Shown: positions 23,338 to 34,020 of the stretch, piece after piece | Numbering within the stretch: position 1 is the stretch's first letter | Layout: every line of letters begins with the position of its first letter | From: Ancistrus triradiatus | Lineage: Eukaryota; Chordata; Actinopteri; Siluriformes; Loricariidae | Assembly (NCBI GenBank): GCA_025084515.1 | Contig: JAJAGP010000049.1 | Location: 868,001-932,000, forward strand | Reading direction: 5' to 3' | Length of the DNA stretch: 64,000 nt | Translations under genes and position numbers: made by a program | The notes under the pieces: model-generated | The model's input: the letters and a program-made list of their open reading frames with translations, nothing else | Database searches by the model: none | What the model was told of the DNA's origin: nothing

Positions 23338-24162
23338 TTGCAGCCCCAAATCAGAAAAAGTTGGGGCAGTATGGAAAATGGAAAACAAACAAAATGCATT
23401 GCTACAATTACTTTGACTTGTATTTCATTGCAGACAGTATGAACCCAAGATATGTCATGTTTTGTTTCTTTCTGGGCTGAGCCTTTGAGGAACAAACATG
23501 TTGAGAAGATCTCTACTTTGTCAACAAATGCAAGAAAAATGATTGAAAATTTTAAAAACAATCTTCCTCATCGACTTCTCTGGGCTCAGAGGCATCTGGG
23601 ATGGAACATCACCCGGTGGAAATGTGTACGGTGGTCAGACAAATCCGTATTACAGATCATTTTTGGAAGACATGGACGGCGTGTGCTCCAGACCAAAGAC
23701 GAAAAGGATCATCCAGACTGTTATGAGGAACAAGTCCAAAAGCAAGGCTCTGTCATAGTATGAGGTCGAGTCAAGGCCCTTGGTAACGGTCATTTATACT
23801 TCTGTGATGCAGCATTAATGCAGAAAAGTTCACTGAGATTTTAGAGCAACATAAACTGCCTTCAAGACGTTGTCTTTTCCAGGGATGTCCATGCATTTGT
23901 CTAGAAGACAAAGCAAAGCAAAACATCCGAAAAAGTTAGGACTGAAATATGTAAATCCCTTCCAATCTTTCTTTGTGGAACATTGTTTTCAAACATTTCA
24001 ATGGTTTTCTCACACTTCTGTTGACAAACTGGAGATCCTCTGCCTATCTTTGCTCATTAAAGACTTAGCATTTCCTGAATACTGAAAAGTCAAAGTAAAT
24101 GTAAGGAACACTTTTTTTTACTTGTTCGTACCGTCCCAACGTTTTCTGATCTGTGGTGTAAA
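23338..24162 (+). mobile_element. Tc1/mariner-like transposon relic, family A, copy 2
   Basis: The left end CAGCCCCAAATCAGAAAAAG (23341) and the right end (24131-24158) are imperfect inverted repeats, so both termini are present. The interior holds a 5' non-coding region, a start-proximal piece near 23515-23565, and then a jump directly into the catalytic domain. The helix-turn-helix part is therefore deleted. A second gap follows the SRR-LF motif region at about 23860-23900, removing the rest of the catalytic domain. At about 825 bp it is roughly half the size expected of an autonomous member. Confidence 0.8.
23572..23890 (+). pseudogene. Tc1-like transposase, catalytic-domain fragment
   Basis: The frame running to 23760 reads through a W-S-D-K motif, the first catalytic aspartate of Tc1 transposases (residue 63 of the open frame starting at 23452). 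It continues with FGRHGRRVL and DHPDCY, conserved in this family. A TGA follows GSVIV, after which similar sequence continues with further stops. The second aspartate and third acidic residue are missing. It is non-functional. Confidence 0.78.
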
Positions 24163-24169
24163 AATGGCT

Positions 24170-24890
24170 ATTTATCTTGTCTCTGCACTGCCAGGTCACC
24201 TTCAGTTACTCAGGGGTGAGTGAAACTCTGTGGCTACGGCTCCACAATTCCCAAAATCAGACAAAAGGCAGAAGTGATATTATTTGTTGCTCATGGATCG
24301 CTTGAACGCTGTATTGTGGATCCTCTGGAGGTATTTGTCGTTGCACCACAAAGGTCGGTGCACGACTTCAAGGGCAGTTACTCACGGGCCGACTAAAACA
24401 TCACAGCTACACCTTAAGGATTCCAGAATGTGAGTAAGACCAGAGCGGGAATGATTGCTTGCTCTTGAGTGATCTGCTGAACTGTAGAATTTGTAGAGAT
24501 TTTTCTCTGCACCACAAATGTCACTTTATGGGCAGTAAGCCAGGCGGAAATTGTACAGAGCTTGGTATTTTATTCAGCTGTGCATTAGGATCTTCTGTGC
24601 TGGGCAACAGACGCACATTTGCGAAGTTTTAGAAACTCAAGCAGCCTTAAAGGACAAATGGGAAATGGGCTGCTAACTTTGTCACTGCATCACAGGGATA
24701 TGTTGAGGGCAGTAACATGGATGTGACTGAGCATATATTCCAAAATCTGACGAAGAGCAGAACTGGGTTGGATTGCTCTTGAATCTTCTGGAAGCTGCAC
24801 TGTGGAAACTGTATCGATCTTTGTCACTGCACCATGAAGCTCACCTTGAGGGCAGTAAGGCAGTTGTGGAAATCTTGCATTTCATAATTG
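24170..24890. repeat. degenerate tandem repeat, about 165-bp unit, five copies
   Basis: A motif of the form CTGCACCACAAAGGTCACCT followed by TGAGGGCAGTAAG occurs at about 24186, 24347, 24512, 24685 and 24827. Between the motifs, blocks such as CCAAAATC(T/A)GAC, GCAGAA(C/G)TG, GATTGCTCTTGAATCTTCTG and CTGTGGA also recur in order. Units range from about 140 to 175 bp and are strongly diverged, so the array is old. No coding frame and no match to any family I know. Confidence 0.75.
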
Positions 24891-24899
24891 GTGCACATT

Positions 24900-25040
24900 A
24901 TGCACATTACGATGCCAGGCCCGGTTTCCTCCCATGCATTAGGTCAATTGGCATCTTTAAAATGTCCAACTGAGTGAGTGAGTGAGAGAGGGTGTCCTGT
25001 GATGGATTTTGTAGATTTGGTCCCCCATTGTGCCGAGGGC
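24900..25040 (+). mobile_element. weak LINE/SINE tail fragment
   Basis: GGTTTCCTCCCATGCATTAG, AATTGGCATCTTTAAAATGT, GAGTGAGTGAGTGAGAGAG and GTCCTGTGATGGAT follow the order seen in fish LINE 3' regions. Short, diverged and non-coding. Confidence 0.45.
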
Positions 25041-25588
25041 TGAGGTTCTAAACCAGCATCCTTGCTTTCTGTTGCTTTATTTCTACCTGATCCTGTGCAC
25101 TGAGCCCCCGGATTGTCTCCTATATTACATTGTGATCCTGGACGAAGGTGCTAAAGTTTTCATTCACCTTGTCTTCTGTGCAGCGAGAAGGAAGATTTTG
25201 TCAAAGGATTGATAACATGGTTGGAGGAAGATGGACAGATAAACACAAACACCCAGTCAAGCCTCCCTGCTTGCACTCTCTGATTTGCCTACGTTTTATA
25301 ATCCATTATCTTTTCTTTATTTTCTCAGCTCATCACACGCCTTTTTAAGTTCCTGTTTAGCTGAATGTTTTCCCTGATCTGCTACATTTTGCCTAACAAT
25401 CCTGCTCTATCTTTCATTACCTCTCTCACCTGTGCCCCTGAACTTGAACGCCTGGACTGGCCTGGCGGCCTGCAAGTCCCTGCCCTCTGCGCCATGACTA
25501 ACCCTCCCAGAGCTGCTTTCTCTGCTTTCGCCTGCCTGGTTAGCTCAATAACTGTGTTTACCATGGCTTCTCTTGCGCATTCTCTCTC

Positions 25589-25614
25589 GCTCTGCCTCTC
25601 TCTCTCTCTCCTCT

Positions 25615-25698
<84 letters not shown>
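25589..25698. repeat. long (TC)n microsatellite
   Basis: Imperfect CT-rich DNA leads into an uninterrupted (TC)n run from 25621 to 25698, 39 units. It makes a serine/leucine-only open frame on the plus strand that should not be read as a protein. The purine/pyrimidine strand asymmetry could allow triplex (H-DNA) formation. Confidence 0.95.
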
Positions 25699-25700
<2 letters not shown>

Positions 25701-25896
25701 AAGTGTTTGCAAAGAGATTTCAATAAGAAAGAACTTTCAAACTGATACCAAACATATATATTTCTCCACTACAAATATCTCAAGGTACACATTGTATATC
25801 TATAGTCATTTATTTATTTCTGTGCACCCTAATCTACTAAACGTACCGTTGGTATATATTACATTTATTTACATTCTTCACTTTGTCCTAAAGGGT

Positions 25897-26055
25897 GCTG
25901 GCGTGACACAGTAGTCTAAGCCTCCACGTGGTGATCCGTGTTCAGATCAGACCCCACATGCAGGCACGCTTGGCTGTGTCTGAGGGAGAGAAGGCCAGTC
26001 AGGGGATCATCTTGGCACTACACCAGCGAACCATGCCAACGCTGCAAAAGGCTGG
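25897..26055 (+). mobile_element. SINE-like repeat, family 2, diverged copy
   Basis: It shares the signature GCTGTGTCTGAGGGAG plus a following CAGTCAGGGGATCATC with copies at 31.3, 36.3 and 37.7 kb. A promoter-like half lies upstream (GACACAGTAGTCTAAGC, then TGTTCAGATC). Non-coding. Confidence 0.5.
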
Positions 26056-26130
26056 CATCATGTTGAGAGCTCACTTGTGTCTGCATCCTGTATTCTCTGG
26101 GAATTGGCACTGAACTGGGCACTTTATTTG

Positions 26131-26389
26131 TGAGCTCAGTGATTTTGACCATGGCTTGATTGTTGGTGCCATAACTGCTGATTTTCACAGACCACAGTCT
26201 CTACAGTTTATTATGGTGCAACAAAGAAAACATTGACAGAATGGCTACGGTGACTTAGATAACCATTCTGTCAAACTGTAGTGAGCCGAAAAGCATCTGG
26301 TTCAAGCATAACCTTGACGCCGATGGGCTACACCATGAAACCCAACCCACTATTAGTATAGTGTTCTTAATAAAGTGCTTGGCCAGTGA
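26131..26389 (+). mobile_element. Tc1-like transposon fragment, third family
   Basis: GAGCTCAGTGATTTTGACCA, CTTGATTGTTGGTGCC, then AACTGCTGATTTTCACAGAC and TAGATAACCATTCTGTCAAA correspond, with deletions, to the helix-turn-helix coding part of a common fish Tc1-like family. The segment jumps to a 3' end carrying CCTAATAAAGTG-like sequence (TTCTTAATAAAGTGCTTGGC). Its catalytic domain is deleted entirely. Confidence 0.6.
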
Positions 26390-26706
26390 CTATACTGGAT
26401 AATAATATATTTTTTACGTTTTACCACAATGTAAAGCTTCTTTGCCCTGGTCCGCAATTCTGGGGGGTCCAGTGCCCATCCTGGAGGACACAGGGCGCAT
26501 TGGAGAAAGCACAACCTTGAGGCAGATGGGCTACATTATAGAAACCCGACCCAGTATTAGTATAGTGCTCCTAATAAAGTGCTTGGCCAGTGTCTGTATT
26601 GGAAAATAACATTTCTAAATGTTTTACCACAATGTAATGCTGCTTTGACCTGGCCCGGGATTCTGGGGTCCAGTGCCCATCCTGGAGAACACAGAGTGCA
26701 GATGTA
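26303..26706. repeat. two-copy tandem duplication, about 202-bp unit
   Basis: Unit 1 (26303-26504) and unit 2 (26505-26706) align end to end. Shared landmarks are ATGGGCTACA, TATTAGTATAGTG, AATAAAGTGCTTGGCCAGTG, TTTTACCACAATGTAA and GGTCCAGTGCCCATCCTGGA. The duplication includes the 3' end of the Tc1 fragment plus its flank, so it happened after insertion. Confidence 0.85.
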
Positions 26707-27109
26707 TGCATGTTTTATATGGGCGCTAGTTGATTGGAAGGCTGTGAGAGTAGTGATCTGTGGCATTGCATCCTTCAGACACGGCCAAACCTGCAGTTAC
26801 TGAGGTGGTGGTCTAGCAAATTTACACTGTGGGACCTACATCCTCCTACACGGCTCCCTTTTGACCATTTTCCCTTCCCACAGTATGCTGCTTAATTATA
26901 TCGTGAGGGACATCATAATTTTAATCAGAGACAATCTTGGAGTGATGGCACGACTCTTCAGATTAGTCCTTCAGTAGGTTAGCTGTTAGTTGCACACGAC
27001 TTCTGAAGTAAATGTCCAAACTTTAGAGGATGAGCTACTTTATTTATGTAACCTGCTTCCCTGCTTCTCCAGGAGCACTACGTTGGTGTAGCAGGTCGTG
27101 CTGGTACGG

Positions 27110-27335
27110 TGCAGCTCCAGGTATCCAGTTCTGATCCTCGCCTCTGTATACTCTTTCTGTGTGGAGTTTGGCATGCTTCCCCGGAGACTTCTTGTGTTTT
27201 CATTAGGTATTGCAGATGGGGATGATGTCTGATCTCCTGTGTTAGCCTTAAGCCTGATGTTCCTGTGATAGGCTCTGGTCCCACACCAAACCTGACCCTT
27301 AGAAGACGCTTTCTGAAGATGAATGAAAGGGTTGC
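27110..27335 (+). mobile_element. LINE/SINE 3' region, 5'-truncated
   Basis: The series TTCTGATCCTCGCCTCTGTA, CTGTGTGGAGTTTGGCATGC, GTGATAGGCTCTGGTCCCAC and a closing GATGAATGAAAGG follows the standard layout of a fish L2-type retrotransposon tail. Minus-strand open frames of up to 113 codons across it are not real genes. Confidence 0.6.
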
Positions 27336-28110
27336 GATGCCTCACACACCAGAGTGGGCTGAAAAATACGAGTCCCTGCAAAGTCTATGAGTAAGAATTT
27401 ATTTGAAATAAGCCCGAGTTACAAAATGCATGTGAAGCTAATGAGTTGCTAACAGGACTCTGGAGACTGGTGATGACACACTGGTTCCCAAATCTCACTA
27501 AATATTTTATGATGGATTAATTATGGCTGTAGGGGCAACTGTAATATTATCTTACACTTGTATTGTCTGTCTAGAGGCAGGGCAATTTTAAAATATTTGA
27601 AAGGAAAGCAAACTGCTGCTTTACACAATGAGCTCATAATAAAGAACTGCTTTGCTAACGCCTGTGCCAGAAAGCCTTCTAGTTCTTTAATTGCTTTCAC
27701 AATTACCCATTATGTAATCGTTCTAAGACGCCGTGCTGTTTCCCAAATTTCTTTCTAAACTCCCGCAAGGGAAAGCAGGATCCGCAGAATTCAGCTCCTA
27801 GGTGCTATTCTAAACGTATGACGTCCCTCATGTAATGGCTTATACCAGATGTAAATTAAAACAAAAATAAGAGGGGAAAAAAACAATAACAATTATTTCA
27901 ACTGCACTTATATTTCATTTAGAAAGTATGAATCTTGAGATGCAGTCGAGTTTCACTGGGGAGTTGACTGCATAACATAGAGCAGGAGTTAGTTTACTAC
28001 TAAAAACAAAACTTTAAATCACACGCGCTAAAAAATAGATAAAGAAAGAAAGGATCCAGAGCCTATTGCTCCTGACAAGGCCATCCTAGACCTGGCATCA
28101 AGAAATGATC
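27336..28110. other. unassigned sequence, no gene seen
   Basis: The part at 27600-27760 is repeat-free with ATTACCCATTATGTAATCG and TTTAATTGCT cores, a mild hint of a regulatory element. No gene is seen. Confidence 0.4.
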
Positions 28111-28280
28111 TTACATTTAGCGTACACCCTTATCCAGACCGATTTCCAACTGGTACAGCGTTACAGTCCAAGCAATTGTGGATTCCTCAAGGACTCAACC
28201 GGGACAGCTTGCCGCAGGTTGGATTTGAACCCCGGACCTTCTAGTCCATAGTACCTTATCTGCTGTGCCACCACAGTCCA
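28111..28280 (-). mobile_element. tRNA-derived SINE, family 1, near-full copy
   Basis: Reading the minus strand from 28280: a tRNA-like head (GTGGTGGCACAGCAGATAAG), TGGACTAGAAGGTCCGGGGT with a B-box-like GGTTCAAATCC near 28220, a degraded central part, and the tail GGATAAGGGTGTACGCTAAA ending at about 28115. It aligns with the full SINE at 45812-46003. Confidence 0.7.
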
Positions 28281-28736
28281 AACTGGTTCAATGTCAGGCC
28301 AAGAAGGAGGAAAAAGAAGACAGGTGCAACCTCTAAGGTTGTGAACAGTGCCGCTGAAGTTACTGAGGCTGTGAGCAGTTCTTAAGGTGGAGGCTGCAAA
28401 TGCCTACATTGTAGATCCCAAGCCTGTACATTCGCTTGTTGATGCTCCCTAGGTGGTACATGCCATTCCAGAACATGTTACCACAGGGAAAGTCCAAAGA
28501 AAGGCAGCGCGAAAACCAAATCCGTTCTTGTTTAGGTCTCACCCAGTCTGTTTTTCTGGTCCACCAGAACATCTTCTTTCTATTCTACCTATTCTAACTA
28601 TTCTAAAAACAGAATTATTTGGGATTTTGTTTCTGGTTTGGTGATTAATGTGTGTGTTTTGAGTGGTGCACACTTTGCTCTTAGGACAGTATGTGTTTGG
28701 TAGAGTGGGCATTTTCTGCTTTGTAAATATAACCTG

Positions 28737-28832
28737 ATAGTACCAATGTGGACTAAGAAAGTATGGAAAGAAACAGATGGACTACATTCTGTAATTGTAG
28801 AACTATAAAGTTTAGTATATATATATATATAT
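28737..28832. repeat. fragment of repeat B followed by (TA)n
   Basis: AACAGATGGACTACATTCTG and TAATTGTAGAACTATAAAG mark the 3' part of dispersed repeat B. A (TA)n run at 28815-28832 follows. Confidence 0.6.
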
Positions 28833-30540
28833 TGCTTAACTGAGACAGGACGGTACAAAGCAGAGGTGCTCTCATTATTTATCCCTTATCTATTTTTAGA
28901 GAATAAGGCTCATAACCCTCCATCCTGAGGAGACGTGCCTGGGAAAAGAGTAGCAGATGTGCCAGTCCAGGACAGAATTAATCAATCACTCCCTGAGGCT
29001 TTTAATATATAAGTGTATATATACTCAGAGGCCACATTTGATACTTTATCTTTAAAATGCTTTTCTTTCTCTTTCTTCAGGAGCCCCGTAAACACTAGAT
29101 GGGCTTTAATTCAGGAGACTGTGTATTGAAGTTCATGACAGTCAAGATTCCTTGATCTTTTTTGGCCTTCAAGTAGTTGTTGCAAAGCTTTGAGGGGTGT
29201 TTTGGGAAAAACACAAACTGTCCAAAACACAAAACACACACCTGTGTCTCAAAACCATGTGTTCAAAGCCGTTTGTTCAATGAGAAATAGCCATTTTTCT
29301 CTGTCCTTATAACACATAGAAGTTTGCTCCATAGAGACCCAGTGACGTATTAGGCTTCAATGAGTATCTATGCCATCTGTGTCTGGGCCTTCAAAGCAGA
29401 TTTTGTATGCTGCACTACGCTGTTCGTCGGGAGGAGTTTGAATTTAATTAACAACCAGTACGATACTGAGATATCTGAAGATTTGATTCACAATAATACT
29501 GAATTCCACTTAGATAAATTAACATTATATGCACTTTGGTAAACATTTCAAAGGGAAGGCTTCTCAAGTAGCCTTAAAGTGTTCACCCATTATGTATTGT
29601 TCTATATTATAGAATATATCATTGTGGTAATCATTATCTTGCTTTTCTATTTTAGAACAAGATGCCTCAGCAGCCCTGCACCAGAGGGGTCCCAATGAGC
29701 AAGGTATGGCGTGAGGAAAAATGTTGAAAATGCATTCTGCTGAAGCTTGTACTGTTCAAATTATGGCTGTACTCTTTAAACAGGAAGCTCGTCCCTTTCA
29801 TTGACGGAAAAAGAAGCTAGCAGAAATTAATTGTGCGATTATTTGTGATCAATTCTCCAAATCCAAGGTTAAACATGATTAAATAGCGCTCATATACATA
29901 CACTAATATTGGCAGACCTCACTGGAGAGCCGCAAACACAAATATCTGTCTGGTGGTGTGCATAATTTTTCGTTCATTAATTATGGTGACTCTGTAGCAA
30001 ACAGCAAGATGGAGATTGGCGGAGTAATGAAATGGAATTACAAGCACTGAGAGGCAGAGGAGTGAAGCTCAACGTCTGATTTTGAGAAGCCTGAGAGAGA
30101 GAGGGAGAGAGAATTCACGAGAACTCTGTCATTAATTATTCAGGTACATTAGAAAGTAGACGCCCAAACACTTTTGGCTTCGATTCACAATACACCGATA
30201 TTCAGCCGGACTTCTTCTAAATGAGCCAGGAAGGCATGTATCAGCTGTCGTAAAAATATATTATTCTTTAACTCTTTTAAAAGAATAATATAGAAGTACT
30301 GTTGTTTCATTTCTGTTGTTTCAGGTTAGACCTCCAGCACGTCCGGAACTGCAGACAGCTAGCTTAGAAGAACCTAAGAGAAAAAGTTTTCTATAAAAGA
30401 TTCAGAGTTCCCTGCACAGACGTCTGAACAGACTAGAAGAAGAAATGTTGAATAATAAATCATATATTTATGGTATGTTATGTACCATATACCGATGGTT
30501 CACTTAATTTTTGAATAATAAAAATAAAGCCAAAGAACTT
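28833..30540. other. unassigned sequence, no gene seen
   Basis: Around 29900-30110 lies a repeat-free block with TTCATTAATTATGGTG and TGTCATTAATTATTCAGG cores. A short palindrome (TTATTCTTTAACTCTTTTAA, then AGAATAATA) occurs at 30261-30290. No gene or RNA is recognised. Confidence 0.4.
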
Positions 30541-31115
30541 TACAATTACAGATTGTAGCCCATCTGTTTTTCTGCATACTTTGTTAGTCTCATTTACTCT
30601 GTTCTGTTCTGTGCTATGGTCAGGACCACCAGATATCAGATACTATTGAGAGCTGGTATGAGTGGATCTGACACAGCAGTGCTGCTGGAGCTTCTAAACG
30701 TTCTAGTAGATACATCTACCTTATTGCTCCACGTTGTAGATGGAACATCAGAGGCAGTGGCTCATCTGTTGTTGCACAGTTTGTCTTAGTCATCCTTTAA
30801 TCCTTCATCAGTGCTCACAGGATGCTGGTGGCTGGAAACTTTTGTGTGGTGGACAACTCCAGCAACACCACACATACTAACACACCACCACCACCACGAC
30901 GTCAGTGCTGAGAATGAGCCTCCTCCCAAATAGTACCTGATCTGTGCTGGTCCCTTGGGGGTCCTGACCATTAGAGAACAAAGTATGTAGAGAAACCAAT
31001 GGACTACAGACTGTAATTGTAGAACTACAAACTGCTTCAATATGGTGAGTGGAGGTGATAAAATGGGCAACAAGTGTAGAAACAAGGAGGTGTACCTAAT
31101 AAAGTGTTCTGTGAG
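30541..31115. mobile_element. dispersed repeat B, fuller copy with inverted flank
   Basis: It contains GGTATGAGTGGATCTGACAC, AGTGCTGCTGGAGCTT, TGTTGTTGCACAGTTTGTCT, ACTAACACACCACCACCACC, GGGGGTCCTGACCATTAGAG, AACAAGGAGGTGTACC and CTAATAAAGTG in family order. The first 100 bp (30541-30640) are the inverted complement of 30950-31030, so the copy folds on itself. Non-coding. The 99-codon minus-strand open frame inside it is spurious. Confidence 0.65.
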
Positions 31116-31154
31116 TGTATATACACACTAATGTGCAACATATTTATATAGTAT

Positions 31155-31262
31155 AGGTACTAGACTGTGGACCAAAAAGTCCAGGTCCCACCAAGCTGCC
31201 ACTGTTGGGTCCTTGAGCAAGGAACTTAAGAACAATAGCTTGAATTTGTACGACTAGACTAC
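31155..31262 (+). mobile_element. SINE family 1, partial copy
   Basis: GGTACTAGACTGTGGACCAA, AAGTCCAGGT, CCAAGCTGCCACTGTTGGGT and CCTTGAGCAAGGAACTTAAG match the body of the SINE at 45812-46003. The A box and the 3' tail are missing. Confidence 0.65.
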
Positions 31263-31289
31263 TGTATTAGACTGCTAAAATAACTATTA

Positions 31290-31445
31290 GTGTAAAATGC
31301 TAGTCCACCACTAGAAGTATCCAGGTTCGAACCCCAGGGTTGCTTTCTGATATCACAAACAGCCACAATTGGCTGTGTCTGAGAGAGGGGAGGCTGGGTG
31401 GAGGATCATACTCAGCCCTGTGATGGACTGGCATTTTGATACTTT
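31290..31445 (+). mobile_element. SINE-like repeat, family 2
   Basis: It carries a B-box-like GGTTCGAACCC (31323-31333), then ACAATTGGCTGTGTCTGAGA, GAGGGGAGGCTGGG and GATCATACTCAGCCCTGTGA. The layout is that of a tRNA-promoter-bearing repeat. It is inserted next to the family 1 fragment. Confidence 0.55.
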
Positions 31446-33031
31446 TTTAAATATAGAAACTGTATAAGTGTGTTTTATTGGTGGATGATGTTTCTAGGTC
31501 AGACATAAGGACAGCATGGAAAACAGAATAAGGATCGTGGCAGTATGATCAGTAACCCTAAAAATGAGCCATGAATAGAGCTTGGATTTTCCAAGGGAAA
31601 TAGTTTTGCAAGCTTCACAAATCTGCACTTCCAACAGCCTAACATCCCCCGCATTGGGCTTATACCTGTGCAGATCAAATAAGTAAAGCATCAGCACTGA
31701 CAACACCAAGCAAAGGAGTTTACAGTTGAGGGCAATGACAGCCCAGGCCAAAAAGCAGCATCCATTTATCACCCCTCAGAAGACTGGGAGAAATCATGAG
31801 GCTCAGACTAGAAGAGGAACCAGCAGGATGCCGTTAAGACACCGAAATCAAGGCCAAATTGTTTCAGCTGCGATGCTAAATTATAATTAGCATTATGCTA
31901 ATAATAAGTTGACAATGTGCCTGTGATTTGTCGCTGCTTGAAGCCTGGGGTTTAGCATGTGAAAGCGGGCAATGTGGGCATCTGATTGGGCATCTGTCTA
32001 GCACCACCACAAGGGCTGTAAAGGGACTGGACAAAACGGTCACGCCGACTCCACTGGCCTGCCCTCATCAATATTCATGCAATGCAAAGGTTAGCTTTAA
32101 TAATCTAGTTAGGCTATGCTGGAATTAGATTCTATTTTATATTACATTATATATTTTTACATTTTATTTGCTAAAGCCATTCCAGCAGGTCCAGTGGCGC
32201 TTAATATAGCTTTAATATTACATACATTACAAATAATACTGCAGGAAAAGGTCAAGAAATGTGGTTTATGTTAAGATACAGTCTGATCAGGTGAGTTCCT
32301 GATGTGGTTCTGTAACAAAAGTAGTCTTTCAGTGGTTGTTGGTTGGGCACTCTGTCTCAGACTAATGACCGTGTCTGAGAATAAGAATATCAAATACGCC
32401 TTGTTACTACGATTTATTTGAGTTGTAGTTTATTCCAGTTTCTTGAACGTCCTTGTTCCCTGTGTGTAACTTCAGTATGTCATGTTGTCTGGTTTGACCT
32501 TGCCGGCTTTGGATCTGCCTACATTAGCCATATCTACCATGGATATGATGACGATCCTCGGAATAGCTGCACTATACATTTTCATCATCCGCCTCTCACT
32601 CAGCACTGACCTTCAACGCAAAGGAGAGCAGCTGATAAAGTTTTGCACATACGCTTTGTGTTCCACAGCATGGCAGCTGGAATGAGGTCAGGTGGAGAAG
32701 AAGTGTGAAAACAACACCTGCGTATGCAGGAAAAACAACACGGTTCTATGTTTGGGAGAAAAAAGTTGGATAATTATACACTGATCCAAAACCCTCATCC
32801 CAGCGGTGAAGCATGGTGGAGGGAGTATGAGACTGAGACTGCTAATTTAGAATAATAAGATAATGAATAACGATAAGATACGTTGATGAACGGATGAATT
32901 AACCAGTGGATTAACAAAGAATTAATTTTAATGAATCTAACATCATTTCAATTTTGATTGATTGAAAAATAAATGAACTTGACTTTAATCTTAATGAAGC
33001 TGTAGAGGAAGCTGAGCTTTCAGAGTAGCCT

Positions 33032-33039
<8 letters not shown>
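31446..33039. other. unassigned sequence, no gene seen
   Basis: A repeat-free block at 31900-32110 has CTCATCAATATTCATGCAAT and TTTAATAATCTAGTTAGG, the first resembling an octamer/POU site cluster. No gene. The 92-codon minus-strand frame at 31494-31772 has hydrophobic stretches but no other support. Confidence 0.4.

Positions 33040-33085
<46 letters not shown>
33040..33085. repeat. (AC)n microsatellite
   Basis: An uninterrupted run of 23 AC units. Confidence 0.97.
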
Positions 33086-33088
<3 letters not shown>

Positions 33089-33104
33089 AACACTTTTACA
33101 GCCA

Positions 33105-33295
33105 CTAAGTGACCTAATGTCAGTCAGTAACCGAAGTACCAAGACGAAACCCACTTAGACACGAGGAGAACATGCAAACTCCTAGGCAGGCGATGGCTGG
33201 GCCAGGACACGAACGCAGGTCTCTGCAGCTGTGAGGCAGCGGAGGAAGGGAAAGGACAGTGCCAACCACTGTGCCACCATGGGTGAATGATAATG
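33105..33295 (-). mobile_element. LINE/SINE-type repeat segment, minus strand
   Basis: Reverse reading gives the classic fish layout: a GGTGGCACAGTGGTTGGCAC head, CCTCACAGCTGCAGAGACC and GAGTTTGCATGTTCTCCTCG, then a short GTGGGTTTCGTC. Truncated at its 3' end. Overlapping 67-codon open frames are not genes. Confidence 0.65.
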
Positions 33296-33477
33296 AATGA
33301 ATTAAATGAATTAATTTGTCCATTCAAATAGACTTGATTGGAATGTGTAATAAATATATTTTAATAAGTTTGATCATTTAATTGGATCAATGTGTAAATA
33401 AATGAATGTATCAAGTAACAAATTAATATAAAAATGCAAAAATGAAACACCCAAAAACATAAGCAATCAGAAAATAA

Positions 33478-34020
33478 ACAAAAAACACAGTGTGCCTTTC
33501 ATTTAATTAGAATTTTGTTTCGCTGAAGGCAGTATGAACTGAAGATAAATGAATAAGTTAATAAACATCCATTCCTGCATTTCAAGCCTGCAACACATTC
33601 CGAAAAAAGTTGAGACAGGGCAATTTGGGGCTAGTAATGAGGTAAACAAAAAGCTAATTAAACAAGCACTGCAATACAGAATTACGTTCACAAATGCCAC
33701 TTAAAACATTACTGTGCAGAAAAGAAGCCTTATGCTCTGGGATGGACCATCACTCTGTGGAAACATGTACTGTGGTCAGACCAATCAGTATTCAAGATGT
33801 TTTAAGGAAGAAACAAACGCAGTGTGCTCCGGACCAAAAACGAAAAGGGCCAAAGAATGGACTGAAATGCAGGAATGGATGAAATGAAGGCAGGAACAAA
33901 TGTTGTTGACCAGACGAAAAAACCAAGAAACATCTTGACTTACGTTGTGATGAAAGTAAAGTCAAAGTAAATGTAAGAAACGCTGCATTTTGTTATTTGC
34001 AATTTCCATCCCATCCCGAT
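33478..34020 (+). mobile_element. Tc1/mariner-like transposon relic, family A, copy 3
   Basis: The left part has the inner terminal region and GCCTGCAACACATTCCGAAA at 33588. Then comes a jump to ACAAATGCCACTTAAAACAT (33691), a second jump to GGGATGGACCATCACTCTGT (33740), and coding remnants up to about 33860. The right end (GTCAAAGTAAATGTAAGAAA at 33961) is recognisable. At least three internal deletions and several frameshifts leave only short pieces of transposase. Confidence 0.72.

Noticed and set aside
25365..25914. Open frames with long serine-leucine runs
   Set aside because: They cross the (TC)n microsatellite. The unique parts on either side show no protein character.
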